DNA of 64,000 nt from Nitrosomonas sp. (GTDB taxonomy: Bacteria; Pseudomonadota; Gammaproteobacteria; Burkholderiales; Nitrosomonadaceae). Below, piece by piece: positions 39,066-49,430 of this stretch. Every line of letters starts with the position of its first letter. The stretch's first letter is position 1. Under the pieces are notes generated by a model. It was not told where the DNA came from and made no database searches. It worked only from the letters and a program-made list of their open reading frames with translations. The stretch is taken from assembly GCA_021604405.1 (NCBI GenBank), contig BQJA01000006.1, positions 1 to 64,000 on the forward strand, read 5' to 3'. The translations under genes were made by a program, and so were the position numbers.

Positions 39066-39989
39066 TTACATCAGTATTCCATCTTTGGGTTCAAGGGGGG
39101 CTGGAATAGAGGATTCTCCAAGCTGTTGGCGCAAGTCAATCTCGATATTTCGGCAAATCGTTGACATCGGTACATCTTCTAATTTGTTTTCAAAAGGCTC
39201 TTCTGTTCTGCTTCCGATTCGTTCGGTGATGGTAAATATTGTCGCTAAGAGCGTATAGATTGGAATCGTTACCCAACCAAGATGCTGAACAAGTCCGAAT
39301 GGCAGCAAAAATACAAAAATCCATACAAAGGATTTGGTAAAAAACGCATATTGGCGAGGCAAAGGGGTTGTTTTAATTCGTTCGCAACGTCCCTGGCTGG
39401 CAAAAAATGCTTTAATGGATTCCATGAGTCCCAACACATAGGGTCGCTGCTTTATCCATCCCGATTGATGGAGTTCGTGCAACCGCCGGGATTGCCAGTG
39501 GTTTAAAATTGTTGCCTTGTTTGCGGCCGTTTTGATCTGTAGATATTCTGCATCCGACAAGAAAGGTTTTAGGGCTTCCCATTTTTCTTCTTTGCGTAAT
39601 TGCAAGCGAAGCGCGTTAAGAAAAGCCAGATGCCGATAGATGAGTTCACTGTGTATCGCTGAAATATCTTGGTGATTTTGCTGCAATTCTTTGGGCGGCT
39701 GGATGTATCCTGTAACCTGACATGCAAAATTCCGGGAAGCATTTGTTAAATCGCCCCAGGCCGTCCGTGCTTCCCAATACCGGTTATACGCCTCATTATT
39801 TCGGAAACCCAGCATAATTGCGACAGCAATTCCAAAAACGCTAATTTCAGCATCGGGGAAAGCCATCTGTTCAAAGAAAAACAAAATATTCAGCGCACAA
39901 ACAAGATAACCATAAACCAGGTAAAATAAAATATTCCATCCATCAACTTGGATAATCCATTTAAGGCGCATGGTTCGTCTGACAATCAT
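39066..39989 (-). CDS. Bestrophin family (RFP-TM, UPF0187-like) putative ion channel
   Basis: FGIAVAIMLGFRNNEAYNRYWEARTAWGDLTNASRNFACQV; IGSRTEEPFENKLEDVPMSTICRNIEIDLRQQLGE. Confidence 0.9.
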   Translation of the reverse strand: MIVRRTMRLKWIIQVDGWNILFYLVYGYLVCALNILFFFEQMAFPDAEISVFGIAVAIMLGFRNNEAYNRYWEARTAWGDLTNASRNFACQVTGYIQPPKELQQNHQDISAIHSELIYRHLAFLNALRLQLRKEEKWEALKPFLSDAEYLQIKTAANKATILNHWQSRRLHELHQSGWIKQRPYVLGLMESIKAFFASQGRCERIKTTPLPRQYAFFTKSFVWIFVFLLPFGLVQHLGWVTIPIYTLLATIFTITERIGSRTEEPFENKLEDVPMSTICRNIEIDLRQQLGESSIPAPLEPKDGILM

Positions 39990-40215
39990 GGGTTAATTTC
40001 CTGTATTTCTGGCCGGGTACTGCTCCAGTAAGGTTTAGTCGTTTAGGCTAAGCCCGGATTGTAAGAATCAATTTGCACGAATCCGGCATGTCTCTCGCCG
40101 CCAGCGACTAGCACATTCCTGTTTCAATTTTTTTGGCACGCAATTATTCTAAAGCTGTTTCTGGAAAAATATAGTATGACGTACCATAAATGACAGTTTG
40201 CCACGCTACAGGTGG

Positions 40216-41232
40216 TTATTCAGACAAAGACCGTATTTTTGCTAAATGCCGTGCTTCATGTTCAGCGCCCAGCAAACTGGCCTTGGGATTGGTGATAACA
40301 TAAACCGGAATGTCACGCATTAGCACAGAAAACCGTCCCTTATCAGAGAATGCCCGCATAAATCCACCTGATCTCAGTGTATCGATGATCTTTGGCGCAA
40401 TACCGCCTGCAATGTACACACCATTGCGGCATAGACCTGCGAGTGCCAGATTGCCGGCATATGCGCCATAAATTTCAGCAAATAATTGCAGTGATTGAAT
40501 AGCAACCGGGTGTTTATCTTCCTGCGCAAGTTTTGAGACTGCAGCACCACTGTCTTCATTTAAATCGATTGGCGTGGATTCGGTCAATGTAGCTGAATTT
40601 GTGTGCAGGTATTTAAATATACTGGTTAACCCTGACCCGGATAACACGCGCTCAACGGAAACATGGCCAAATTTGTATTGCAGCGCTTCAAGTAAGCCGA
40701 TTTGCAGTTTGTTGGCGGGTGCAAAATCCATATGTCCAGCTTCCGTCGATAAGGGTATATAGCGGTTTTCCTGCCAGGTAAGCCAGGCAGCACCCATGCC
40801 GGTGCCGGCGCCCAATACGACGCGCATTGCCTGGGCTTGTGGATTTCCTGTTTGCAGCGTTACCAGATCGTTTGTTGGCAAGGTTTCAATGGCGAATGCA
40901 ACGGCTTCAAAATCATTAATAAGTTTAACGTCGGCAATAGAGAATGCTGCTGAAATTTCTGCGGCATCAACCTGCCAGGGCAGGTTGGTTAGTTTTGTTC
41001 GCTGTGCGACGATTGGGCCTGCGAATGCAAGGCATGCCGCAACCGGATGGCTGGCTGCATTTTCTGCGCTGGATTTATTCAGGAAATCTTTGAGTATGTC
41101 TCGAAAAGAAGTATAGTCGCGACTGTCATAGCGATGCGTGAACTCATAATATTTTTTCCCTTCGCTGAATGATGCGAGCTTCAAAAGGGTTTTTGTGCCG
41201 CCGATATCACCGCTAACTAATGTTTGGTTCAT
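40216..41232 (-). CDS. glk: Glucokinase
   Basis: LVSGDIGGTKTLLKLA...LINDFEAVAFAI...VVLGAGTGMGAAWL...STEAGHMDFAP...VYIAGGIAPKII. Confidence 0.9.
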   Translation of the reverse strand: MNQTLVSGDIGGTKTLLKLASFSEGKKYYEFTHRYDSRDYTSFRDILKDFLNKSSAENAASHPVAACLAFAGPIVAQRTKLTNLPWQVDAAEISAAFSIADVKLINDFEAVAFAIETLPTNDLVTLQTGNPQAQAMRVVLGAGTGMGAAWLTWQENRYIPLSTEAGHMDFAPANKLQIGLLEALQYKFGHVSVERVLSGSGLTSIFKYLHTNSATLTESTPIDLNEDSGAAVSKLAQEDKHPVAIQSLQLFAEIYGAYAGNLALAGLCRNGVYIAGGIAPKIIDTLRSGGFMRAFSDKGRFSVLMRDIPVYVITNPKASLLGAEHEARHLAKIRSLSE

Positions 41233-42002
41233 TGATTGGCCCAACGGTTCGCCGTATCCTGACGATAAAACAGCGCTAGCTGCTCATATACAGAAGGAAA
41301 ATGCTGTTTTATTATTGATGGCTTGGTAAAGAAAACTTCGCTTAACACGGCGAAGAATTCTGCTGGACTCTCGGCAGCATAAGGATCAATAATAGTCGTT
41401 TCACCGAGAGTTACCTGCTTGCAGAAATTCGAATAGGCCTTGCTGAATATTTCACGCCAAGCTTGCGCACTCATATTTGCGTGCAAAAAAGGGCAGCCAT
41501 TGGCGCCTTCATGCAACATATCGAGCTTATGTGCAAATTCATGAATCACCACATTGTAACCTGATTCAGTGCTGAATCCTGCCGCATCTTGCCATGAAAG
41601 TATGACTGGGCCAGCAAGCCAGGATTCGCCTGCAACAATTTGACGTGCATGATGTACGATGCCATCTGTATCAGCATAATCGTAGTCAATGATAAATTTA
41701 CCTGGATATACAATAATTTCTACCCAGTTATCATAGTAATCAAGATCGAGCTCCAAAATTAGAATACAGGCCTGTACTGCAATTATGACGCGCATTTCGT
41801 CGGTGATTGTCAGGTCGTGAGCACCCGAGATTTGTTTTTTATGCAGGAACAAGATAACGTTTTGTTGTAATCGTACTATTTCGTCAGGTGAAAGGCCATG
41901 AAGAAATTTTATTTGTGCCAATACTTTTTGCCACAGATCTGGTGGTAAAGATTCATGCTTAAGAATACGATCACGCTGCCAGTTTTTCAGACGCCATGAC
42001 AT
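41229..42002 (-). CDS. mtfA: M90 family zinc metallopeptidase, MtfA-like
   Basis: GYNVVIHEFAHKLDMLHEGANGCPFLHANMSAQAWREIFSKAY...DPYAAESPAEFFAVLSEVFF (HExxH); ATGA overlap with glk start. Confidence 0.9.
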   Translation of the reverse strand: MSWRLKNWQRDRILKHESLPPDLWQKVLAQIKFLHGLSPDEIVRLQQNVILFLHKKQISGAHDLTITDEMRVIIAVQACILILELDLDYYDNWVEIIVYPGKFIIDYDYADTDGIVHHARQIVAGESWLAGPVILSWQDAAGFSTESGYNVVIHEFAHKLDMLHEGANGCPFLHANMSAQAWREIFSKAYSNFCKQVTLGETTIIDPYAAESPAEFFAVLSEVFFTKPSIIKQHFPSVYEQLALFYRQDTANRWANQ

Positions 42003-42357
42003 AGAAAATCCCCTCACAATATTTGGCTTAATTATTCTAGAAGCCGCAGTTGGCCACGCTATATACCGAATAACATAATGATATTTGCATTGTTATGACG
42101 CTTCTTGTACATGACCATAACTCAAAGAAGGCAACATACATCACAGTCATCCGGCTGCGGTTTTAGGATGATGATTGTAAAAGATAGACGAAGTTTCAAT
42201 CAATCGATTATATTAATCCAGATCGTATTGCAGTGATTAACTAAAATTTGTAATCTATCTGTTTTAGCGTCTTAACCCTTGCTTTTGTTGGCAGGCTTTC
42301 AGCCAAAGGATTAATGCGCTATAGTGAGTTAAAAAAATTAGCGTTAAAGGAAAATAA

Positions 42358-42648
42358 ATGCCAAATCGTTTCAAGGACAATTCTCAGCCAATCGGCCACG
42401 CACCGATAGGTAGGCAAAATCGTATTACCGGTGGTGAACCCGCAATGGTCGTGAGCAATATTGAAGACAGCAATCTCACGCACTCTGTTAATTGCTGTAT
42501 TAACGCAACGATGATAGATCGTGTGCAGCGCCGGGAAATACCATGCTCGAATAAAGATCAGCCAGCCAGCGAAAATACCAGGATTATACTGGCCTTTTCT
42601 GTTGCTACGCGCAACATTCCTTTGGTGCGAATGCCGGCTTCCGGATAA
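42358..42648 (+). CDS. Hypothetical protein, weak call
   Basis: ATG preceded by aaaggaaaataa (plausible SD); no recognised family; an ORF of similar length exists on the opposite strand. Confidence 0.25.
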   Translation: MPNRFKDNSQPIGHAPIGRQNRITGGEPAMVVSNIEDSNLTHSVNCCINATMIDRVQRREIPCSNKDQPASENTRIILAFSVATRNIPLVRMPASG

Positions 42649-42706
42649 AGCCATCTGAACCGTATTCATTTGAGTGACTTTTTAATGCGGAAAGGATATC
42701 AATATT

Positions 42707-43657
42707 GTGGTAAATATTAAAAGGACGCGCGATATTTTGCTGAGAAGAACACGCCTAGAAATTGATAATATTGTTGCTGAGTTGCGCGCGCTGCGTGTTG
42801 CTTCGCTGGAAAATCGGCAGCGGCACGACAGGCCGCCTAGACTTCCTTCGCGTAAAATACTAATGGGCGTCGCAGAGGGGTTGAGTGCCGCCTTGTTTCC
42901 GAATCGTCTAGGTTCGTCAGATTTAGCCGATGAAGGTATCGATCATTATGTTGGATACACGCTGAATGGGATGTTGCGTGAGTTAATGGTGCAAATTCAA
43001 CACGAACTGCATTATAACTCCGGTTTGGAAATGCTTAGCACTGAAGATCGTGAGCGGTCAGTCGCCATTACCCAGGCATTTGCTAAGCGATTACCCAAAG
43101 TCCGGTCTCTGCTGGATACAGATATTATTGCGGCTTATGAGGGTGATCCGGCGGCACGCAATGTCGATGAAGTATTGGTCTGCTATCCAGGGATCGCAGC
43201 GATTACCCATTACCGGCTTGCTCATGAATTACATCAACTGGGCGTACCATTGATTGCGCGAATGATATCCGAGATTGCGCACTCAATTACCGGTATCGAG
43301 ATTCATCCCGGCGCACAGATCGGCGGTAGTTTTTTCATTGATCATGGGACGGGCGTCGTTATAGGCGAGACTGCGATTATTGGCCAGAATGTGCGGCTGT
43401 ACCAAGCAGTAACGTTGGGTGCCAAGCGTTTTCCGGTTGATGACAATGGTACGCTGGTGAAAGGTAATTTACGGCATCCAATTGTTGAAGATGATGTGGT
43501 TATCTATGCGGGCGCGACGATACTTGGGCGTATTACTATTGGACGCGGATCAACGATTGGCGGTAATGTCTGGTTGACACGCAGTGTGCCGCCAGGCAGC
43601 AATATTTCACAAGCCCAGATGCGCCAGGAGGCTTTCGAGAGTGGAACAGGGGTTTAA
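42707..43657 (+). CDS. cysE: Serine O-acetyltransferase (GTG start)
   Basis: GIEIHPGAQIGGSFFIDHGTGVVIGETAIIGQNVRLYQAVTLGAKRFPVDDNG...IYAGATILGRITIGRGSTIGGNVWLTRSVPPGS. Confidence 0.9.
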   Translation: MVNIKRTRDILLRRTRLEIDNIVAELRALRVASLENRQRHDRPPRLPSRKILMGVAEGLSAALFPNRLGSSDLADEGIDHYVGYTLNGMLRELMVQIQHELHYNSGLEMLSTEDRERSVAITQAFAKRLPKVRSLLDTDIIAAYEGDPAARNVDEVLVCYPGIAAITHYRLAHELHQLGVPLIARMISEIAHSITGIEIHPGAQIGGSFFIDHGTGVVIGETAIIGQNVRLYQAVTLGAKRFPVDDNGTLVKGNLRHPIVEDDVVIYAGATILGRITIGRGSTIGGNVWLTRSVPPGSNISQAQMRQEAFESGTGV

Positions 43658-43926
43658 TAAAACATCGTCAGCGGGCTGAAATGATGTCGATAAAAACTAT
43701 CCTTACCCGCGACGGTAGCGAAAATTGCTTTGGGTGCGGAATCAGAAGCAAGAGAGCAGGATTGGCCGAATGTTGTCGCTTTTATTATTGGCATATTTGT
43801 AGCGGCTCAACCTGATTCAGTTTGGCAGTGTTGAAGTGCCAATCGCCAAAGCGCGCATGGCAGCTTTTGTTCAGCGATCAACCAATGCCACGGTTCCTGC
43901 GCGCCTTGAAAAGACTGGGCTTGTAA

Positions 43927-45141
43927 CTAAACAGCATGACAGGTTGCGTTGAGGCCCATTTTATTCAAAGATTCCTGAATCTCTGTTTGGTAGATAGGGT
44001 TCATCACGAGCACAATGTCCGGCTGATATGTCTTTAGAAATTCAGGGCTGACAATTTCTTGCCCCGAGCCCGCGACAAATTTTCCTTGTTTATGAGGATT
44101 GATGTCTACAATATATTCGACTTGCCCTGATGACTTCATCACGTTTAGAAACGTTACCCCTTTGGAACCAGCACCCCAAAGCACCACTTTTTTGTTAGTT
44201 TGAGCATGCTGATTCAGTTGCTTTTTCCAGTAGCTGACTTTTTCTTGGTAATTGGTGGCGAATTTGGCGGCGGCAGTTGCTAACCCGGTATTTTTGGGCA
44301 GGTTAAAGCGTGCCGGTTCAAAATCTTGGGTTGTGGGGTTGAGTTTTGCCTCAATGCCGAGAAATTGGCCGTCAAATGCGCTCTCTTGCCCCAGTTCAGT
44401 GTATCCATTCTTGGAGAATGCATAGGAAAGTGAGTTGCTGGTAAAATATGAGCAATGCTCATAAATTAAATCCCAGATCCCCATATCTTTAAGTGTAAAA
44501 GCACCGTCAGGCACTTCAAAAAATACAATTGATTCAAGGCGGTCTCCAATGGCTTTCTTAACCGTATTAAGTAATGCGGCTGGGTATTGTATGTGTTCTA
44601 ACACATGACGGCAGCAAATGAGATCAGCGCCATAGCTTGAGTATTTGTCAGAGTAAAAATCTTTAATAACCGAAAAATTTTTCTGTGACTGGCCGTCCCG
44701 GTTGTCTTCAAAACTAGGGTCAAAACCAACGCCGGTATTGTTACCTAGCTTACACAAGGCTTTTAGAAAGTCGCCTTTGCCGCAGCCAATTTCAATTATG
44801 TCTTTGCCATGTAATGAAAACTTGTCGATTAAGCCTTGAGCTAGACTGTCTGCATAGTCTTGAAACCGGGGTGAATAGTGCAGGGAATTCTCGTAATCGG
44901 GATCATAATCCATTCTATCGGGATCAAAATCCTGATTGAAAACATGTCCGCAATGATTGCAAAATACTAAATTCATGGTGCCGGTGGAAGCAGCGACTGC
45001 GTCCTCCTTCGCGTTCCACAATCGATTGCAATGTATCGGGATATTATTGATTTTTATCAGGGGTGTGCAGTTTTGTGTATCGCATACCACGCACCGTGTG
45101 TCTGATCCAGAATTAGCAGCATTTACTTGGGTATTATTCAT
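43927..45141 (-). CDS. SAM-dependent C-methyltransferase-type protein (N-terminal Cys-rich domain, C-terminal Rossmann-like domain)
   Basis: CVVCDTQ...FCNHCGHVFN; DIIEIGCGKGDFL; VVLWGAGSKGVTFLNVM...YIVDINPHKQGKFVAGSGQEIVSPEFL. Confidence 0.85.
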   Translation of the reverse strand: MNNTQVNAANSGSDTRCVVCDTQNCTPLIKINNIPIHCNRLWNAKEDAVAASTGTMNLVFCNHCGHVFNQDFDPDRMDYDPDYENSLHYSPRFQDYADSLAQGLIDKFSLHGKDIIEIGCGKGDFLKALCKLGNNTGVGFDPSFEDNRDGQSQKNFSVIKDFYSDKYSSYGADLICCRHVLEHIQYPAALLNTVKKAIGDRLESIVFFEVPDGAFTLKDMGIWDLIYEHCSYFTSNSLSYAFSKNGYTELGQESAFDGQFLGIEAKLNPTTQDFEPARFNLPKNTGLATAAAKFATNYQEKVSYWKKQLNQHAQTNKKVVLWGAGSKGVTFLNVMKSSGQVEYIVDINPHKQGKFVAGSGQEIVSPEFLKTYQPDIVLVMNPIYQTEIQESLNKMGLNATCHAV

Positions 45142-45146
45142 TTTAA

Positions 45147-46355
45147 CTATCCGGCATGCATTCCCAGTGTTTGGATCTCTGGATTCATCCCCATTGAGTT
45201 TAAATCTCTGACGATTTCATCTTTATAAATGGGATTCATAATCACAACAAGATCGGGTCTGTACTCTTTCAGAAAGCTTGGCGCAACAACCAGCTGACCT
45301 GTGCCGGCCATATAGGTCTTTTGTCGGTGAGGATTGATATCGACGACATATTCAATTTCAGAAAATATTTTCAGCCTTGTTAAGAAAGAAACACCTTTAG
45401 ACCCAGATCCCCAGACCACGATCTTTTTTGGATTAGTGGGTTGCTCTTTTATGAGCTGTTTCCAGGGGGACATGGTTTCATCGTATACTTTCTGAAATCC
45501 TTCGACGAGCTGTGCCGCTTGGATTTTATTTTCGTCGGCCCAAGGAGTTACTGTAACTTCTTTGTTGGTATGTCTTGCTTCGATGATAAGATATTGCTGA
45601 TCATACTCAGATCGTACATCAAGTACTTCAAAGCCGCATTTTTCAAACAAATGCCTTAGCGAATGGGCGCTAAAGTAAGAACAGTGTTCGTAATAAATGT
45701 CTTCAAATAGGCAATTTTTTAGAATAATGTCCGCATTGGGTACTTGGAAATAAATAAGCGTATCTTTTGCGCCTTCCAAAGAACGCTTGATAATATTCAT
45801 GAATTCGTATGGATTTGGAATATGTTCCAAGGTCATCCGACAACAAATCACATCCCCTTTTAAATCGGCGTATTTTTCAGAATAATAATCAGCGATGAAC
45901 GACGTGTTCTCATTTTTTGATTCGCCGTTGTCAGTATAGGCAGGATCGACGCCAATTCCTGAATTACCGCCCATGCGACAAATTTGATTTAAGAATTCAC
46001 CTTTGCCACAGCCAATTTCAATAATTTTTTTGCCATGAACATCATATTTATCGATAAATTTTTGTGTGGTACTCTCCAGCCATTTCCTGAAAGTGCCTGA
46101 ATAATCCTGGGCCTCCTGGCAATCTTCGGAATAGCCCATGAGCTTTTGCTCAAAAGCCCGGTTGGAAATGAAGCCACAGGAAGGGCAAAACTTAAGCGAA
46201 ATTCTTCCTGTTGGAAAGTCAAGGGCATCTTTCTTGGTGTATATATTCATGACACTATGCACCGGAACCTTTTCCATGGAATGAAAAAGTTCCATGCCAT
46301 CACATAAACAGTTCGGGCATCTGTCCGCTTCCAATTTGTCTAGCATTGCATTCAC
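45147..46355 (-). CDS. SAM-dependent C-methyltransferase-type protein, close paralogue of the downstream gene
   Basis: CPNCLCDG...FCPSCGFISN; KIIEIGCGKGEFL; IVVWGSGSKGVSFLTRL...YVVDINPHRQKTYMAGTGQLVVAPSFL. Confidence 0.85.
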   Translation of the reverse strand: MNAMLDKLEADRCPNCLCDGMELFHSMEKVPVHSVMNIYTKKDALDFPTGRISLKFCPSCGFISNRAFEQKLMGYSEDCQEAQDYSGTFRKWLESTTQKFIDKYDVHGKKIIEIGCGKGEFLNQICRMGGNSGIGVDPAYTDNGESKNENTSFIADYYSEKYADLKGDVICCRMTLEHIPNPYEFMNIIKRSLEGAKDTLIYFQVPNADIILKNCLFEDIYYEHCSYFSAHSLRHLFEKCGFEVLDVRSEYDQQYLIIEARHTNKEVTVTPWADENKIQAAQLVEGFQKVYDETMSPWKQLIKEQPTNPKKIVVWGSGSKGVSFLTRLKIFSEIEYVVDINPHRQKTYMAGTGQLVVAPSFLKEYRPDLVVIMNPIYKDEIVRDLNSMGMNPEIQTLGMHAG

Positions 46356-46369
46356 GATAAGATTCTCAT

Positions 46370-47602
46370 TTATTTAACCACAGGTTCCGGTACAGGGATG
46401 ATGAATTTTCCCCCTTTTTCAGCGTATTCTTTTTGTTGCTCCATAATTTCTTCAGCAAAATTCCAGGCCAAAATTAAAACATAGTCTGGCATTTCTTCAA
46501 TCAGTTTTTCCGGAGGTAAAATCGGCTGGTGCATGCCTGGCATGTATTTGCCCTGTTTGTGCGGGTTTTTGTCAACGACGAAAGCGACGGTGTCAGTGCC
46601 TATGCCAAAGTAATTTAGCAACGTACTTCCTTTGGCCGCAGCGCCATAGGCTGCGATAGACTTGCCTTGGTCTTGCAGGTCTTTTAATACTCTGTTTAGG
46701 GATACTTTGAGGTTTTCAACTTTATTGGCAAAATTTTGGTAGTACTCAAATTTGTCAATTTTTAAGTCTTTCTCCATTTGCAGCATTTCTTTAACCTTGG
46801 CGCTTACATTTTCAGTTTTTTCTATGTATAGCCTTAAAGAGCCACCGTGGATACTGATTTCCCTGATGTCATTTAGGTATAATGAATGAGATCTGAAAAG
46901 GTTGTTCAGTGCAGTGACTGATAAGTAAAGTAAATGCTCGTGGTAAATGGTGTCAAATTCGCAATGATCGATAAGCTCTTTGATGTAGGGGACCTCGATC
47001 ACTGCCTGGCCAGAATCCTTTAAGAGAATGCCAATGCCCTCAACAAATCCATTGGTGTCAGGAACATGCGCTAGTACATTATTGCCATGAATGATATCAG
47101 CCTGTCGACCTTCTTCTTTTAGCTTAATGGCCAGCTCTTTGGTGAAAAATGTTTTTAAGGTTGGTACGCCGACTTTTTCTGCGGCCTTGGCGGGGCCTTC
47201 TGCAGGATCAATGCCCAGTACGGGAATCCCTTTTTCCACATAATTTTTTAATAAGTACCCATCGTTACTTGCGAGCTCAACCACCAAACTACTGGCGTTT
47301 AGATTTCTCTTTTCTATGAGTTCGAGGGCATTTTTTCTTGAGTGCTCAAGCCCAAAAGCCATAAAAGAAGAAAAATAGGGGTAATCTTCACAGAATAATT
47401 TTTCCGGAGGGACAGTCTCAAGGATTTGAGAAAGCCCGCAGTTTTCACAGAAAGTTACTTCTAAAGGAAAATAAGGTTCGTCTTCTTCATTGAGCTGTTT
47501 TTCGGTTAGGATTCTATCGGAGAGTGGTGTTTTCCCGAGGTTTAAAAAAGTCTTGAGGTTGGAACTTCCACAGGCTCTGCAGGCAGTAATTCTGTTTTTC
47601 AA
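46370..47602 (-). CDS. SAM-dependent NDP-sugar C-methyltransferase (TylCIII-like)
   Basis: [26 protein letters not shown]...[65 protein letters not shown]. Confidence 0.9.
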   Translation of the reverse strand: MKNRITACRACGSSNLKTFLNLGKTPLSDRILTEKQLNEEDEPYFPLEVTFCENCGLSQILETVPPEKLFCEDYPYFSSFMAFGLEHSRKNALELIEKRNLNASSLVVELASNDGYLLKNYVEKGIPVLGIDPAEGPAKAAEKVGVPTLKTFFTKELAIKLKEEGRQADIIHGNNVLAHVPDTNGFVEGIGILLKDSGQAVIEVPYIKELIDHCEFDTIYHEHLLYLSVTALNNLFRSHSLYLNDIREISIHGGSLRLYIEKTENVSAKVKEMLQMEKDLKIDKFEYYQNFANKVENLKVSLNRVLKDLQDQGKSIAAYGAAAKGSTLLNYFGIGTDTVAFVVDKNPHKQGKYMPGMHQPILPPEKLIEEMPDYVLILAWNFAEEIMEQQKEYAEKGGKFIIPVPEPVVK

Positions 47603-47612
47603 TTTAAACTCC

Positions 47613-48653
47613 TTATGCTTCTACCGGGTCTTTGATCCAACGGAAATCTTGACCCAGTTTATTTTCTGCAATCAGATCTTTTATATGCGCGATTCGCTTG
47701 TACTTTGGACCTTCAAAATCGTCCAGTGTAATATTTGACTGTTTGTATGCCTCGAAAAGTTGCTCGATTCCCCGGCGGGCAGTCCATTGGGGTTTATAGC
47801 CATGCAGACTTCTGGCAATCTTATCGCAATTAACCCGGTAGCAACGCTTATCGGGACCAGCTGAAGGGGCAAAGCTTACTTCGCAGCCGGGAACAATATC
47901 TTTCACAATTTCTGCAATTTCTTTGATCGTGTAATTCTCGGTGGTGGTTCCTACGTTGTAAGAGTTGTTGTGAATTTCCTCGAGCGGCGCATGGAGTACA
48001 GCAATATATGCACGAGAAATATCTTCGACGTGCACAATAGGCCTCCAAGGTGTGCCATCACTTTTAAGATATACTTGTCCGGTGGTGAATGCCCAAGCTG
48101 TTAAGTTGTTGGCGACTAAATCAAACCGGATTCTTGGAGATAATCCGTAGGCGGTAGAAGCTCTTAAGTAGGTTGGGTGAAATTTGTCATCAGCCAGATC
48201 GGTCAGGGCTTTTTCTACGGCAACCTTGGAAAAGCCATAAGGTGTGACTGGATTAAAGACCGAGTTTTCATCAAGAAAATTAGAACCGGAAGCACCGTAA
48301 TTACTACAGGAAGAGGCAAATAAAAACCGCTCGACTCCGACTCTTTTTGCAAGCTTGGCGATATGAATAGAACCTTTTTCATTTATATCGACAGTCAAAT
48401 TGGCGTTAAAATCACCCAGCGGGTCGTTAGATAGCCCGGCAAGATGGATGATGGCATTTACGCCTTCGAGATCTTCTATATCAATGTCTCGAACGTCCTT
48501 AAGAATAGTGGTTATTTCAGGGACTTTTCCGGTGAAAGTGCATTTTTCATATAAGTCCGTGTCGAGCCCGATAACTTCGTGCCCTTCTTTCTGCAACATA
48601 GGAACCAGTACGCACCCAATGTAACCTCTAGATCCAGTAACCAATACTTTCAT
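47613..48653 (-). CDS. NAD-dependent epimerase/dehydratase (extended SDR)
   Basis: [55 protein letters not shown]. Confidence 0.92.
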   Translation of the reverse strand: MKVLVTGSRGYIGCVLVPMLQKEGHEVIGLDTDLYEKCTFTGKVPEITTILKDVRDIDIEDLEGVNAIIHLAGLSNDPLGDFNANLTVDINEKGSIHIAKLAKRVGVERFLFASSCSNYGASGSNFLDENSVFNPVTPYGFSKVAVEKALTDLADDKFHPTYLRASTAYGLSPRIRFDLVANNLTAWAFTTGQVYLKSDGTPWRPIVHVEDISRAYIAVLHAPLEEIHNNSYNVGTTTENYTIKEIAEIVKDIVPGCEVSFAPSAGPDKRCYRVNCDKIARSLHGYKPQWTARRGIEQLFEAYKQSNITLDDFEGPKYKRIAHIKDLIAENKLGQDFRWIKDPVEA

Positions 48654-49430
48654 TTAGTCCTCCCATGTTTTCCAGGGAGCAGTCCCTGATTGCCAATAAT
48701 TTTCTAAAATGTGTTTTTCTCTAAGCGTATCCATGCATTGCCAGAAAGAGGTGTGGCGATAGGCCATTAGCTGCCCGTCTCTGGCCAGTCCTTCTAAAGG
48801 TTCTTTTTCAAATTGGGTATGGTCCCCTTCGATGTAGTCAAACACCTCGGGTTCTAAGATAAAAAAGGCGCCATTGATCCAGCCTTCGCCTGTTTGCGGC
48901 TTCTCGGAAAATTCCATCACCCGATCGCCATCAAATTCCAGATGCCCGTACCGGGCAGGCGGACGAACTGTTGTAAGGGTCGCTAGTTTACCATGAGATT
49001 TATGGAATTTAAGTAGTTCGTCGAGGTTGACATCGGATACACCGTCGCCCCAGGTAAGCATAAAAGTTTCGTTGCCCATGAATGGCTGAAACCTTTTAAT
49101 GCGGCCGCCTGTGTTGGTTTTCAGTCCGGTCTCGATCAAATGGACATTCCAGTCTTCTTTATGCGGGTGGTTGGACCGTTGAACCTGACCAGAAGTCATG
49201 TCTACAGAGATGTTGCCTTGTAAGCCACTATAATCAATAAAATATTTTTTAATCATTTCGCCTTTGTATCCGAGCGCGATAAAAAAATCTTTGTGACCAT
49301 AGTGAGAATATGACTTCATGATATGCCATAAAATAGGTTTGCTTCCGATTTCAACCAGAGGCTTCGGCTTGATTTCAGTTTCTTCGGCTAGGCGGGTACC
49401 ATATCCACCCGCCAATATTCCAACTTTCAT
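48654..49430 (-). CDS. rfbF: Glucose-1-phosphate cytidylyltransferase (RfbF-like)
   Basis: MKVGILAGGYGTRLAEETEIKPKPLVEIGSKPILWHIMKSYSHYGHKDFFIALGYKGEMIKKYFIDY...MLTWGDGVSDVNL. Confidence 0.92.
   Translation of the reverse strand: MKVGILAGGYGTRLAEETEIKPKPLVEIGSKPILWHIMKSYSHYGHKDFFIALGYKGEMIKKYFIDYSGLQGNISVDMTSGQVQRSNHPHKEDWNVHLIETGLKTNTGGRIKRFQPFMGNETFMLTWGDGVSDVNLDELLKFHKSHGKLATLTTVRPPARYGHLEFDGDRVMEFSEKPQTGEGWINGAFFILEPEVFDYIEGDHTQFEKEPLEGLARDGQLMAYRHTSFWQCMDTLREKHILENYWQSGTAPWKTWED

Noticed and set aside
42319-42669. 116-aa minus-strand ORF opposite the weak + strand ORF at 42358
   Set aside because: No recognisable family or start signal; the + strand ORF has a better SD, but both are uncertain.
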